In this document: piece after piece, positions 50,912 to 60,450 of the stretch
Numbering within the stretch: the first letter of the stretch is position 1
Layout of the letters: each line of letters starts with the position of its first letter
NCBI RefSeq assembly: GCF_016107555.1
Contig: NZ_JABASU010000002.1
Span: 165,083 to 229,082, forward strand
DNA: 64,000 nt
Reading direction: 5' to 3'
Source: Psychrobacter celer
Lineage (GTDB): Bacteria > Pseudomonadota > Gammaproteobacteria > Pseudomonadales > Moraxellaceae
The notes under the pieces: generated by a model
Told to the model about the DNA's origin: nothing
The model's database searches: none
The model's input: the letters and a program-made list of their open reading frames with translations, nothing else
Program-made: the position numbers and the translations under genes

Positions 50912-51337
50912 ATGACAGTTAAGATACTAGGAAGGCTCACCGATGAAGGTGAGACGGTATTGCTCTCGCTTTATAGCGATAGAGTTAAAGCAGGCTTTCC
51001 AAGCCCAGCGACGGACTATGTGCAAAACCGCATTGATCTAAACACACTGCTTATTCACAGTCCAACGACAACCTACTTGGTAGAAGTCGAAGGCGACAGC
51101 ATGATCGATATGGGTATCTATCCTAATGATATCTTGATTGTGGATCGCTCATTAAGCGCTAAAAATAAAGATATCGTGATTGCACTAGTCGATGACGGCT
51201 TTACCGCCAAGCAGCTGATACTCGGTGAGCATATTATCTTGCGAGCTCATAATGAGAACTATGCAGATATCGTGGTGAAAGGATCACTTGAGCTGTTTGG
51301 GGTGGTGGTGAGTAGTGTTAGGCGGTTTAAGAGGTGA
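50912..51337 (+). CDS. umuD: UmuD, S24-family self-cleaving subunit of Pol V
   Basis: This is a 141-residue protein of the LexA/UmuD fold. The cleavage site is the Ala-Gly in RVKAGFPSPA near residue 26, the nucleophile is Ser63 in VEGDSMIDMGI and the general base is Lys100 in FTAKQL; the 37-residue spacing equals that of E. coli UmuD. No N-terminal DNA-binding domain is present, so it is the short polymerase-partner form and not the longer UmuDAb-type repressor. AGAGGTGG before the ATG at 50912 decides the start over the GTG at 50903. It is the second gene of the umuC-umuD pair. Confidence 0.9.
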   Translation: MTVKILGRLTDEGETVLLSLYSDRVKAGFPSPATDYVQNRIDLNTLLIHSPTTTYLVEVEGDSMIDMGIYPNDILIVDRSLSAKNKDIVIALVDDGFTAKQLILGEHIILRAHNENYADIVVKGSLELFGVVVSSVRRFKR

Positions 51338-51531
51338 GGGTAATAGGTATAAGAAAGTTTTCATAACCCATCCCAAACAACGCAGTACCCCGAAAATTAG
51401 TTGGTAGATAAGCTTGCTTAAACGCATAATCTCGCTAGAATTGTTACCACTAAGTAAATTCATCTCTTGTACAGCTAATTATTTATTCGTTCGTTGCATA
51501 ATTACGTATCAAAATATAGAGACCCTAAAAT

Positions 51532-53118
51532 ATGGCAAAAACAACCACCAAAAAGAGTGATAAAAAAGAAGTGCGCTTTGAAGAGGCGCTATGGGATGCG
51601 GCCAATAAGCTGCGCGGTAGCGTAGAGTCCTCAGAGTATAAGCACATCGTGCTCAGCCTTATCTTCTTAAAGTTCATCAGTGATACCTTTGAGCAGCGTA
51701 AGCAAGCGCTGATAGACGCCGGCCAAGAGAAGTATGTTGATTTGGTGCAGGCGTATACCAAAGAGAACGTGTTTTATTTGCCAGAAGAATCACGTTGGAA
51801 TTTTATTCAACAAAACGCCAAGCAAGAAGACATTGCGCTGAAGATTGATACGGCGCTTAGCACCATTGAGAAGACCAACAAATCATTAAAAGGCGCATTG
51901 CCTGACAATTACTTTTCACGTCTTGGCTTAACACCGAGCAAATTAGCGGCATTGATTGATGTCATTAATAACATTGACACCATTGATAATGAGCATAAAG
52001 ATGTGGTCGGCCGTGTCTATGAGTATTTCTTAGGTAAGTTTGCTGATAGTGAAGGCAAGGGCGGCGGTGAGTTCTACACGCCTAAGTCGGTGGTGAACTT
52101 GATTACTGAGATGATTGAGCCGTATAAGGGCAAGATATACGATCCGTGCTGCGGCTCGGGCGGTATGTTTGTGCAGTCGATTAAGTTTATTGAGAACCAT
52201 CAAGGCGACACCAAGGATGTGTCTATCTATGGTCAAGAGTACACCACGACGACCTATAAGCTGGCGAAGATGAACTTAGCCATTCGTGGTATCTCTAGTA
52301 ACTTGGGCGAAGTGGCGGCCGATACTTTCTTCAAAGACCAGCACCCACAGCTCAAAGCAGACTTTATCATGGCCAACCCGCCCTTTAATCAGTCGCAGTG
52401 GCGCGCTGATGATGAGCTGGTCGATGACCCACGCTGGGCAGGGTATCCCACACCGCCAACCGGCAATGCCAACTACGCTTGGATATTGCACATGATATCT
52501 AAGCTGTCTGAGCACGGTACAGCAGGCTTCGTATTGGCCAATGGCTCGATGTCTAGTAGTACCAGTGGTGAGGGTGAAATCCGTCAACAAATCTTAGAAA
52601 ATGATTTGGTGGATTGTATGGTCGCTCTGCCGGGTCAGCTGTTTTATACCACACAGATTCCAGTGTGCTTATGGTTTATCAGTAAAGATAAAAAGGCGGA
52701 GTCTGCCGATAGCAAAGAGCGTGGCTTACGCAATCGCTCTGGTGAGACGCTATTTATTGATGCGCGCAATCTAGGCTATATGCTCGACCGTACGCATAAA
52801 GGTTTATCTGACGAAGATGTGAAGAAGATAACCGATACCTATCATGCATGGCGTGGTGAGCAGCACGCTGGTGGCTATGAGGCGTATCAAGATGAAGCAG
52901 GCTTTTATAAATCAGCCACACTAGATGAGATTAAAGCCAATGATTATGTGTTAACCCCGGGGCGTTATGTGGGTATGGCTGCTATTGAAGATGATGGTAT
53001 TCCATTTGAAACCAAAATGAGTGAGCTAAGCCAAACTTTGTATCAGCAAATGGCTGAATCTGAGAAGTTAGATGCCACTATTCGTCATAACTTGGAGGTG
53101 TTGGGTTATGGTGAGTAA
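51532..53118 (+). CDS. hsdM: Type I restriction-modification methyltransferase HsdM
   Basis: This is an N6-adenine DNA methyltransferase of 528 residues. It has the N-terminal HsdM helical domain (EEALWDAANKLRGSVESSEY, LSLIFLKFISDTFEQRKQAL), SAM motif I in YDPCCGSGGMFVQSI near residue 204 and the catalytic NPPF near residue 282, preceded by GGGEFYTPKSVVNLI. It forms the M2S core with HsdS, with which it overlaps by 11 bases. It protects host DNA and is required for restriction by HsdR encoded 3.7 kb on. The sequence appears intact. Confidence 0.95.
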   Translation: MAKTTTKKSDKKEVRFEEALWDAANKLRGSVESSEYKHIVLSLIFLKFISDTFEQRKQALIDAGQEKYVDLVQAYTKENVFYLPEESRWNFIQQNAKQEDIALKIDTALSTIEKTNKSLKGALPDNYFSRLGLTPSKLAALIDVINNIDTIDNEHKDVVGRVYEYFLGKFADSEGKGGGEFYTPKSVVNLITEMIEPYKGKIYDPCCGSGGMFVQSIKFIENHQGDTKDVSIYGQEYTTTTYKLAKMNLAIRGISSNLGEVAADTFFKDQHPQLKADFIMANPPFNQSQWRADDELVDDPRWAGYPTPPTGNANYAWILHMISKLSEHGTAGFVLANGSMSSSTSGEGEIRQQILENDLVDCMVALPGQLFYTTQIPVCLWFISKDKKAESADSKERGLRNRSGETLFIDARNLGYMLDRTHKGLSDEDVKKITDTYHAWRGEQHAGGYEAYQDEAGFYKSATLDEIKANDYVLTPGRYVGMAAIEDDGIPFETKMSELSQTLYQQMAESEKLDATIRHNLEVLGYGE

Positions 53119-54481
53119 ATGGAAAGAGTTGCGTCTTGATGAAGTGACAGAGTTGATTGTTGACTGCCCACACTCTACACCTAAATGGACAGATGAAGGA
53201 ATAGTTGTCCTGAGAAGTAATAATATTAAAAATGGCAGATTGGATGTATCGTCTCCTAGCTATACTGACCAAGATGGTTATGAGAAAAGAGTCAAACGAG
53301 CAGTACCTCAAGCAGGAGATTTAGTATTAACTCGTGAAGCTCCAATGGGTGAGGTCTGTCAAATACCTGAAGGGCTAAAGTGTTGTCTTGGGCAAAGAAT
53401 GGTACTTATAAGAGTAAAAGAGGAAATAATAGACTCAAAGTATTTGCTATACACATTGCAAAGCCCTTATTTGCAGTATCAAATTAGTTGGAATGAAGGT
53501 ACAGGAACTACTGTTAGTAATATTCGAATACCAAATATTAAAGCATTTCAAATTCCAACTCCCCCAATCGCAGAACAAAAAGCCATTGCTCATATCCTTG
53601 GCTCTTTAGACAATAAAATCGAATTTAACCGTCAAATGAACGAAACCGTAGAGGCTATGGCACAAGCTTTGTTTAAAAGCTGGTTTGTTGACTTTGATCC
53701 GGTGATTGATAATGCATTGCTGAAAGGTAAAGCTATCCCTGAACCTCTAAAACAGCGCGTAGAACTGCGTCAGGCGCAGTTAGACAGTGGTAAAGCCAAG
53801 ACCCACTCTGAGATTAACAGCTTATTCCCGAGTGAGTTTGAATTTACTGAAGAATTGGGCTGGATTCCTAGGGCATGGCGTGCTGGAGATTTAGGCGAGT
53901 ATGTAGATGTGAAAAGAGGTGGGTCTCCTAGACCTATACAAGACTATTTAGCTCCTGAGGGTTTACATTGGGTAAAAATCAGCGATGCAACAGCTAGTAA
54001 CTCTAGATTTATAGTATCTACTAAACAGTTTATAAAGCCCGAGGGTCTAAAAAAGACAACCTTGCTAAAGAGAGGGGCTTTGATTTTGTCTAATAGTGCT
54101 ACTCCAGGGCTGCCTAAGTTTTTAGACATTGATGCTTGTATACATGACGGCTGGCTACATTTTCCAAAAAAAGAAACATTGACTGACTTCTACTTATATC
54201 AGCTTTTCCTCGTCATTAGAAAAGAGCTACTAATGCAAGGAAACGGCAGTGTGTTTACAAACCTAAAAACAGACATTTTAAAAAATCACACTACGGTCAT
54301 TCCAAGTGTAGACATCTTAGACTACTTTGATGCTTTAATTACTCCGATGCATAAAAAAATGCATTCGATACAGCTAAATTCAGACAGTCTAGCCAAACTC
54401 CGTGACACGCTACTCCCCAAGCTTATGTCAGGCGAGCTACGTATTGCTGATGCTGAGAAGCTGGTGGCGGAAGGTATTTAG
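53108..54481 (+). CDS. hsdS: Type I restriction specificity subunit HsdS
   Basis: This 457-residue specificity subunit has two target-recognition halves. The first ends with IPNIKAFQIPTPPIAEQKAI, followed by the conserved helix HILGSLDNKIEFNRQMNETV. The second begins at LGWIPRAWRAGDLGEYVDVK and ends with LDYFDALITPMHKKM and LAKLRDTLLPKLMSGELRI, the usual HsdS close. The start is the ATG at 53108 inside the end of hsdM; an earlier ATG in the frame is too deep in hsdM. The two recognition halves differ strongly, so the target is probably a split, asymmetric sequence. Confidence 0.93.
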   Translation: MVSKWKELRLDEVTELIVDCPHSTPKWTDEGIVVLRSNNIKNGRLDVSSPSYTDQDGYEKRVKRAVPQAGDLVLTREAPMGEVCQIPEGLKCCLGQRMVLIRVKEEIIDSKYLLYTLQSPYLQYQISWNEGTGTTVSNIRIPNIKAFQIPTPPIAEQKAIAHILGSLDNKIEFNRQMNETVEAMAQALFKSWFVDFDPVIDNALLKGKAIPEPLKQRVELRQAQLDSGKAKTHSEINSLFPSEFEFTEELGWIPRAWRAGDLGEYVDVKRGGSPRPIQDYLAPEGLHWVKISDATASNSRFIVSTKQFIKPEGLKKTTLLKRGALILSNSATPGLPKFLDIDACIHDGWLHFPKKETLTDFYLYQLFLVIRKELLMQGNGSVFTNLKTDILKNHTTVIPSVDILDYFDALITPMHKKMHSIQLNSDSLAKLRDTLLPKLMSGELRIADAEKLVAEGI

Positions 54482-54534
54482 AGATTTTTTTAATTAAAAT
54501 GGTATTTAAAGTCTAGCTAAGGGTATACATATAA

Positions 54535-55086
54535 ATGAACTATTCTCAAGAAGATAACCTACTCATTCAAAGCTATATGACGATAGGATTTTTATTTGAG
54601 CTTAAAAGGCTAAATTTTCTTGATAGTGCTTATTATAAAAACTCTGATTTCGACGACAAGTTTTTACAGAAAACTCTACCCAATATAGGCATTGATAATC
54701 AAGGCACACTCTTAATAGCCCTGTATACAATGCTAGTTATTCCTAAAGAGTTAATTGAGGAGAAATATACTAATGATTTTAAGAATTTAAATGATTTTAT
54801 TCAATCGATTACTCTTAATGCAGAGTCAACCTACAAAAGAGATAAAGATGAGCAAGGTAACCCTAATATAAATTATGTTCGTCATATTAGAAATTCAGTT
54901 TCTCATGCTAAAGTAGAGTTCACCCCAACCAACGAAGTGGTATTTAAAGATGACTACAATAATCAAACTTGCACTATTACTATCAGCTTAGAAAAAATAG
55001 GAACACTTCTTACAGAGATTAGAAAAATATTTTTTAAACATGTGGAGAGTATGAAGCAAGATATAAAAACTGGGAAAAATAATTAA
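54535..55086 (+). CDS. HEPN-like protein within the type I R-M operon
   Basis: This is a 183-residue, helical, charged protein. R-N-x3-H is at Arg119-Asn120 to His124 (VRHIRNSVSHAKVEF), the HEPN signature, preceded by the long polar segment TYKRDKDEQGNPNINYV. The C-terminal strand-helix (VFKDDYNNQTCTITISLEK) resembles pEK499-p136-like HEPN proteins. It sits between hsdS (54 bases) and hsdR (186 bases), all on the same strand. Genes in this slot of R-M operons are often accessory or toxin modules (for example RloA/PrrC-like anticodon nucleases). It could be an RNase that acts when the R-M complex is disturbed; that is inference. Confidence 0.68.
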   Translation: MNYSQEDNLLIQSYMTIGFLFELKRLNFLDSAYYKNSDFDDKFLQKTLPNIGIDNQGTLLIALYTMLVIPKELIEEKYTNDFKNLNDFIQSITLNAESTYKRDKDEQGNPNINYVRHIRNSVSHAKVEFTPTNEVVFKDDYNNQTCTITISLEKIGTLLTEIRKIFFKHVESMKQDIKTGKNN

Positions 55087-55272
55087 TAATGTTAGTTTTT
55101 TTAATAAACTCCCTATTGTTATTAACTTTTTCTTTTGTCTAGGTATTAGTAAGTTCACTTTTGAATAAGAGTGAGATGATATCTATCAATATAATTCTTA
55201 TGACTATCACATTGAGTTTAAAACTTATTATTTAATTATCATATCTTTAGTGTATTTAAAGTAAGGGTTACA

Positions 55273-58200
55273 ATGAAATTCACCGAAGCCAAACTTGAGC
55301 AAGCTATTGTTGAATTACTCGCCATTGAAGGCTACCCGCACACGCCAGGTGAGGTGGTCGATACTCAGCTTGGGCGTGACGTAGAAGAGGTATTAATCGA
55401 GTCTGACTTACGTGAATTTCTTGCCAGCCGCTATCAAGATCAACACATTACTGATTATGAGATTGGCTTAATCATTCATCGCATTAAGACCCTGCCAGCC
55501 TCCGACCTATACGACAGCAACAAAGCCATTATGAAAGATGTCTCTAATGGCTTTTTACTCAAGCGTGAAGACCATACCAAAAAAGACCTGTTTATCCAGT
55601 TGATTGATTATGATGACCTAAGTAACAACACGATTCGAGTCGTCACTCAGCTAAATATTCAAGGCTATGAGTTACGTATTCCTGATGCCATCTTATACAT
55701 CAACGGCTTGCCACTGGTGGTGTTTGAATTTAAGAGTGCCATACGTGAGGAAGCTCCGCTATACGATGCCTATGTGCAACTCACGACTCGCTATACTCGT
55801 GATATACCAGAGCTACTCAAATACAATGCCATCTGCGTAATTAGCGATGGCGCAAATACCAAAATGGGCTCACAGTTTGCCCCGTATGAATTCTTCTACT
55901 CTTGGCGTAAAGTCACTGGTGAGGAGGCATTAGAAACAGACGGCATCAGTGCGCTTAAGACCATGATAAGCGGACTGTTTAATCAACAGCGCCTGTTTGA
56001 TGTCCTGCGTAACTTTATCTATATCCCTGATACCTCGACCAAAAAAGAGAAAATCATTTGCCGCTATCCGCAGTACTATGCGGCAACCAAGCTATTTCAT
56101 AACGTTAAAAAGCACATCAAGCAGTTTGACTCGGCTGGCAAGCTTGTCGCTGGTGACGGTAAAGGCGGTACGTACTTTGGGGCAACAGGCTGTGGTAAGA
56201 GCTTTACCATGCTGTTTTTGACTCGCTTGCTGATGCGTGATGTTGACTTGGGCAGTCCAACGATCATTCTGATTACCGACCGTACTGACCTAGACGATCA
56301 GTTATCCGGTCAATTTACCAATGCCAAGACTTATATTGGCGATGAGAACATCATTAGTGTTGAGAGCCGAGCAGAGCTAAGAGAGCGCCTGTCAGGCATC
56401 AAGAGTGGCGGCGTTTATTTGACTACCATTCACAAATTCACCGAAGACACAGAACTGCTCACAGAGCGTACCAACGTCATTGTCTTATCTGATGAAGCAC
56501 ACCGCAGCCAGCTCAACCTTGAGCAAAAGATTACCGTGACCGAAGACGGTGTGAAGAAGACTTACGGTTTTGCTAAATACCTGCATGATTCTCTGCCCAA
56601 TGCGACCTACGTTGGCTTTACAGGGACACCAGTCGATGCCACGCTCGATGTGTTTGGGCCCATTGTTGACAGCTACACCATGACGGAATCTGTGCATGAT
56701 GAGATTACCGTACCTATCGTCTATGAAGGGCGTGCGGCTAAGGTATTGCTAGACTCTCGCCAGCTAGAAGAGGTAGAAAAATACTATAAACAAGCCGAAG
56801 AAACAGGGGCTAACGAATATCAGATAGAAAAAAGCAAGCAAACCATGGCGACTATGTCCACGGTGTTGGGCGACCCGGACCGTATTCGCGCCATTGCCGA
56901 AGACTTTGTTGAACATTACGAGACGCGAGTGAGCGAGGGCACGACTCAAAAAGGTAAAGCCATGTTTGTCTGTAGCTCGCGTGAGAATGCCTTTAAACTG
57001 TATCAGGACATTATCGACTTGCGACCTCAGTGGGCGGAAGTGATGGCCTGTGAAGAGGGCAGCACCCTGACTGAGAACGAGAAAAAGACCATTAAGCCCA
57101 TGGAGCGAGTCAAGATGATTATGACTCGTAACAAAGATGACTCTCAAGAGCTTTGGGATAGACTTGGCACTAAAGAGTATCGTAAAGAGCTGGATCGTCA
57201 ATTTAAAAATGGCAAATCCAACTTTAAGATAGCTATCGTGGTTGATATGTGGCTCACAGGCTTTGACGTTCCTTTCTTAGATACCATCTATATTGATAAG
57301 CCACTGCAAAAGCACAACCTGATTCAAACCATCTCACGGGTCAACCGTAAGTTTGAGGGTAAAGAGCGCGGGCTGGTAGTGGACTATATCGGCATTAAAA
57401 AGCACATGAACCTAGCGCTGGCGCAGTACACAGCAGGCAACGAGCAGAACCTAGAAGAGATTGCTCAGTCTGTGGTTATCGTTAAAGACCAGCTCAGTCT
57501 GCTTGATGCCATGTTCCATAACTTTGATAACTCAGGTTATTTCTCGGGTAAGCCTATTGAGCAGCTAGACTGCCTTAATGAGTCGGCAAACTTTGTATTG
57601 ACGACTGAAAAGTCTAAGCACTTCTTTATGGATGTGGTAAAGCGTCTCAAGTCTGCTTACGACATCTGCGTCGGCAGTAGTGACTTGACCCAAGCGCACA
57701 AGGACAAGATTCATTATTACTTAGCAGTCCGCACCATCATATTCAAAATCACCTCAGGCAATACACCTGATGTTGAGCAAATGAATGAAAAGGTACGTGA
57801 ACTGGTCAAAGATGCTCTGCAAAGCGATGGCGTAGAAGAGATCTTTAAGATGGGCGCTGAGCATGGGCACGAGATTAGTATCTTTGACGATGACTATCTA
57901 GATAAGATTAATAAGATTAAACAGCCCAATACAAAGATGGAGCTGTTACAGCAACTGCTTAAAAAAGCCATTGGCGAGTTTAAAAAGACCAACAAGGTTA
58001 AGAGTATCGACTTTAGCAAGAAGATGAACGCTATCGTGCAAAAGTACAATGAGCGTGATGAAAGTAACACCATGCACTCTACAGTGATGAAAGACTTTAC
58101 TGACCAAATTATCGATATCATTTATCAGATGCGTGATGAGGTGAACTCATATCAGGATATGGGTATCGACTTTGAGCAAAAAGCCTTTTACGACATCTTG

Positions 58201-58458
58201 CTCACACTGGCAAATAAATACGACTTCAACTACCCAGAAGATAATCTTATTAAGCTGTCTAAAGCGGTGAAAGACCTGGTTGATGATAAAACGCAGTATA
58301 CCGATTGGAATAAGCGTAATGACATCAAAGCTGAGCTAGAGTTTGATCTTATTGTGCTGCTTGATGAGTGGGGTTATCCGCCTATTGACCGTGATGAGGT
58401 ATATACAGAGATATTCGATCAGGCTGAGCAGTTTAAGAAGGGTAGGACTTGTGGTTAG
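55273..58458 (+). CDS. hsdR: Type I restriction endonuclease subunit HsdR
   Basis: This 1061-residue motor-nuclease starts with a PD-(D/E)XK domain: RIPDAILYINGLPLVVFEFK near residue 140, with the Asp and the Glu-x-Lys. The helicase core follows with Walker A GATGCGKSFTM near residue 302, DEAH in VLSDEAHRSQ, TYVGFTGTPVDA, and later MWLTGFDVPFLDTIYIDKPL and LIQTISRVNRKFEGKERGL (motifs V and VI). The C-terminal part binds the M2S core. All motifs are intact. It is the last gene of the hsdM-hsdS-HEPN-hsdR unit and a strong terminator follows at 58614. Confidence 0.95.
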   Translation: MKFTEAKLEQAIVELLAIEGYPHTPGEVVDTQLGRDVEEVLIESDLREFLASRYQDQHITDYEIGLIIHRIKTLPASDLYDSNKAIMKDVSNGFLLKREDHTKKDLFIQLIDYDDLSNNTIRVVTQLNIQGYELRIPDAILYINGLPLVVFEFKSAIREEAPLYDAYVQLTTRYTRDIPELLKYNAICVISDGANTKMGSQFAPYEFFYSWRKVTGEEALETDGISALKTMISGLFNQQRLFDVLRNFIYIPDTSTKKEKIICRYPQYYAATKLFHNVKKHIKQFDSAGKLVAGDGKGGTYFGATGCGKSFTMLFLTRLLMRDVDLGSPTIILITDRTDLDDQLSGQFTNAKTYIGDENIISVESRAELRERLSGIKSGGVYLTTIHKFTEDTELLTERTNVIVLSDEAHRSQLNLEQKITVTEDGVKKTYGFAKYLHDSLPNATYVGFTGTPVDATLDVFGPIVDSYTMTESVHDEITVPIVYEGRAAKVLLDSRQLEEVEKYYKQAEETGANEYQIEKSKQTMATMSTVLGDPDRIRAIAEDFVEHYETRVSEGTTQKGKAMFVCSSRENAFKLYQDIIDLRPQWAEVMACEEGSTLTENEKKTIKPMERVKMIMTRNKDDSQELWDRLGTKEYRKELDRQFKNGKSNFKIAIVVDMWLTGFDVPFLDTIYIDKPLQKHNLIQTISRVNRKFEGKERGLVVDYIGIKKHMNLALAQYTAGNEQNLEEIAQSVVIVKDQLSLLDAMFHNFDNSGYFSGKPIEQLDCLNESANFVLTTEKSKHFFMDVVKRLKSAYDICVGSSDLTQAHKDKIHYYLAVRTIIFKITSGNTPDVEQMNEKVRELVKDALQSDGVEEIFKMGAEHGHEISIFDDDYLDKINKIKQPNTKMELLQQLLKKAIGEFKKTNKVKSIDFSKKMNAIVQKYNERDESNTMHSTVMKDFTDQIIDIIYQMRDEVNSYQDMGIDFEQKAFYDILLTLANKYDFNYPEDNLIKLSKAVKDLVDDKTQYTDWNKRNDIKAELEFDLIVLLDEWGYPPIDRDEVYTEIFDQAEQFKKGRTCG

Positions 58459-58464
58459 TACATA

Positions 58465-58602
58465 ATGGAGTCAGCTGCAATATTGAATATACCACCCGTT
58501 ATCATCAAGGGTCATGCTTATCCTCCTTTGCTATGGATTATAAGCAGTTACACAAAGTTTGGGAAAGGCTCTTTGATTGCTGATGTGGCTAAAGGCACCT
58601 AA
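58465..58602 (+). CDS. 45-residue ORF after hsdR, doubtful
   Basis: A short open frame starts 6 bases past the hsdR stop, with no convincing ribosome site. The middle (VIIKGHAYPPLLWII) faintly recalls the G-x-AYP-x-x-PWL block of DDE transposases, so it may be a transposase scrap rather than a gene. Nothing else supports it. Confidence 0.25.
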   Translation: MESAAILNIPPVIIKGHAYPPLLWIISSYTKFGKGSLIADVAKGT

Positions 58603-58613
58603 ACTGATTACTA

Positions 58614-58652
58614 CTCATTAATCCACTATAAGTAGATTAATGAGCCTTTTTA
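58614..58652 (+). terminator. Rho-independent terminator of the hsd operon
   Basis: CTCATTAATC (58614-58623) and GATTAATGAG (58635-58644) form a perfect 10-bp stem with an 11-base loop, followed by CC and five T. Confidence 0.9.
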
Positions 58653-58658
58653 AGTAGT

Positions 58659-58925
58659 TCAGCTGGGACATACTGTTTTAAATTGACTAATGAACTGTTT
58701 TAAGGTGAAGCCCTCACTTAATGGACTATTATTATTGACTTGCTCAGGTGTTAAATTATCAATAAAAGGTTGCTCATTTTTTGAAGCGCCTCTACGAACA
58801 ACCTCGAACCTCATAGGAATTTCACCTGATTTATTAGCACGTCTAAGTGTCAGATTTTTAGACTTAGCCAAACTGAGTAGTTCATTATAGTTATCTCCAC
58901 GAGTAGTGGTTTTCTTAGTTAACAT
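58659..58925 (-). CDS. Small unrecognised protein, 88 residues
   Basis: This is a basic N-terminal, mixed protein (MLTKKTTTRGDNYNELLSLA, LTLRRANKSGEIPMRFEVVR, LTPEQVNNNSPLSEGFTLKQ). No family recognised. The FEVVRRG segment and short length could suit a small DNA-binding or antitoxin-like protein, but there is no firm motif. It lies tail-to-tail with hsdR across the terminator and 68 bases downstream of the 197-residue gene on the same strand. The ribosome site is weak. Confidence 0.5.
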   Translation of the reverse strand: MLTKKTTTRGDNYNELLSLAKSKNLTLRRANKSGEIPMRFEVVRRGASKNEQPFIDNLTPEQVNNNSPLSEGFTLKQFISQFKTVCPS

Positions 58926-58993
58926 ATTTATCTATAACCTAATTTTATGAGTTTTTAATGAAAGCCACTGTGTGAAATCTCTCTAATTGTTAA

Positions 58994-59587
58994 TCACCAC
59001 AAGAGCCATTTAAATTCTTTATCTTTTGCATCCCATTCAGAGTTACTACCAAAATACTCTCTTCCATCGTACTTTATATGTTTGATTATGTGCGTATCTA
59101 TATACTCATGATAATAAATTTCTAACTTTGTTGGGTCAAAATCACTACTAGATATAATCTGATTTTCCTCGAACTGTAGCCCTTTAGTGATTTCCTTAGC
59201 CATAAATATAGCAGTATCTGAAGGTAAATCCATTATCACCCTAGTAGATGAACTAATACATTTTGTCTTAATTCCGAGTTTTTCTAAGGTACCTAAATCA
59301 AGGGAACATTCCCAATCATCATCTCCATTCTCTAAATCTACACTCAAAATACAATCACTAGTTAATTCTGCGCCAGATATACACCACAAATTATCCACAT
59401 CATACAGACAACCACCATCAACAAAATCGTGCTCTTTAGGTATTTTTAAATTACTTGATTCAGGATCGTCTAAATATTCAGCATATTCCTGTAAGTCAAT
59501 GTCTTCATCTTCGAAATACTCATAAGTATTCTTTGCTACTGTACCAGCGTAAATAAATGTACCGTAACCTTCCATTCTAATAATCAT
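58994..59587 (-). CDS. Acidic unrecognised protein, 197 residues
   Basis: This protein is very acidic, with EYFEDEDIDLQEYAEYLDD early and ENGDDDWECSLDLG in the middle. Four or five Cys are scattered through it. No signal peptide, membrane segment or known family is visible. GAGGAGATAGTA before the ATG is a strong site, so the gene is likely real. An acidic, compact protein at this place in a defence island could be an immunity protein or a DNA mimic; this is speculation. The basic 88-residue gene follows it on the same strand. Confidence 0.6.
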   Translation of the reverse strand: MIIRMEGYGTFIYAGTVAKNTYEYFEDEDIDLQEYAEYLDDPESSNLKIPKEHDFVDGGCLYDVDNLWCISGAELTSDCILSVDLENGDDDWECSLDLGTLEKLGIKTKCISSSTRVIMDLPSDTAIFMAKEITKGLQFEENQIISSSDFDPTKLEIYYHEYIDTHIIKHIKYDGREYFGSNSEWDAKDKEFKWLLW

Positions 59588-59721
59588 TACTATCTCCTCA
59601 ATTAAATAGTGTACACATACGTTTGTTTTTTACCTTTTATTGAGATTACCAAAATAATTTTCTAATGTATAGTATGTAGATCTTCTTTACGACATTATAC
59701 GTCGTGTCCGATATAATTTTA

Positions 59722-59850
59722 CTATTTAAGAGACTTTGATAGGTTATACAGCTCGCTGCATTTTCTTTCATATTCATTCATGTTGATACCCATCTGTGCA
59801 AAAGACTGAGCTATTCCAGCTGAAAACCTCTTTTTATCTGCTCTTTGAAA
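59722..59850 (-). pseudogene. C-terminal scrap of an unknown protein
   Basis: In the 408-base gap between two genes, the minus strand has an open 42-codon frame without a good start, bounded upstream by a TAA: QRADKKRFSAGIAQSFAQMG, then MNEYERKCSELYNLSKSLK and TAG. It reads like the helical end of a protein whose front is lost. I see no further gene or clear structure in the rest of the gap. Confidence 0.35.
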
Positions 59851-59995
59851 TTACATTTTATTTGTCAATTTAAGAATTTTTTAGTTAAATGCTACTGATG
59901 CGTCATTTAATGTCGCACAGGACTCTCGAGTCATTGCAATAGAAATAGATTTAGACGATAGTAATACCAAACAACTATCCATTAAGGGGTGTTAT

Positions 59996-60418
59996 ATGAA
60001 AAAAATATGTCTGACATTAATTTTGGCAATCAGCAGTACTTGTAGTTACGCAGGACTGCCTGAGATGATGAATATTTATAATAATCCAAACACTGCACCG
60101 AATGTACCCGAATGTAGGGGTGATAGTTATTGCAACGGATTTATAGCCTTATCTAAACAATGGAAAGATATTCCTGACTCTTATCGTTATGAGGGTGACC
60201 ATGACATTAAGTACTACGCCAAAAGAGGCTGGACTTATGATGATCAAGGACGAAATAGAGGGCTTTCTATGGGTTTTGGTTGGTCTGCAGATAGATCAAA
60301 TCGTTTTATAGAAGGTGCAGAGTACTATACTGATAATAGAGGGTATATTCCTGACCACTATGAAGGGGGGTTGGCAGTATTGCTATATATAGAAGATAAA
60401 AATGGATGGACAAAATAA
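59996..60418 (+). CDS. Unrecognised secreted protein, 140 residues
   Basis: A signal peptide (MKKICLTLILAISSTCSYA) is followed by a mature part with a Cys pair (VPECRGDSYCNGF) and many Tyr, Gly and Asp (YRYEGDHDIKYYAKRGWTYD, GLSMGFGWSADRSNRFIEGA). No family recognised. AAGGGG lies before the ATG. Its end is 32 bases from the start of the WG-repeat gene on the same strand, so both secreted proteins are probably made together. Confidence 0.65.
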   Translation: MKKICLTLILAISSTCSYAGLPEMMNIYNNPNTAPNVPECRGDSYCNGFIALSKQWKDIPDSYRYEGDHDIKYYAKRGWTYDDQGRNRGLSMGFGWSADRSNRFIEGAEYYTDNRGYIPDHYEGGLAVLLYIEDKNGWTK

Positions 60419-60450
60419 TAGCCTTAACAATAAAAAACGTAGGAATATCA

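Noticed and set aside
58465..58602. DDE transposase fragment
   Set aside because: Only a faint G-x-AYP-like match in 45 residues, which is too little to name an element.
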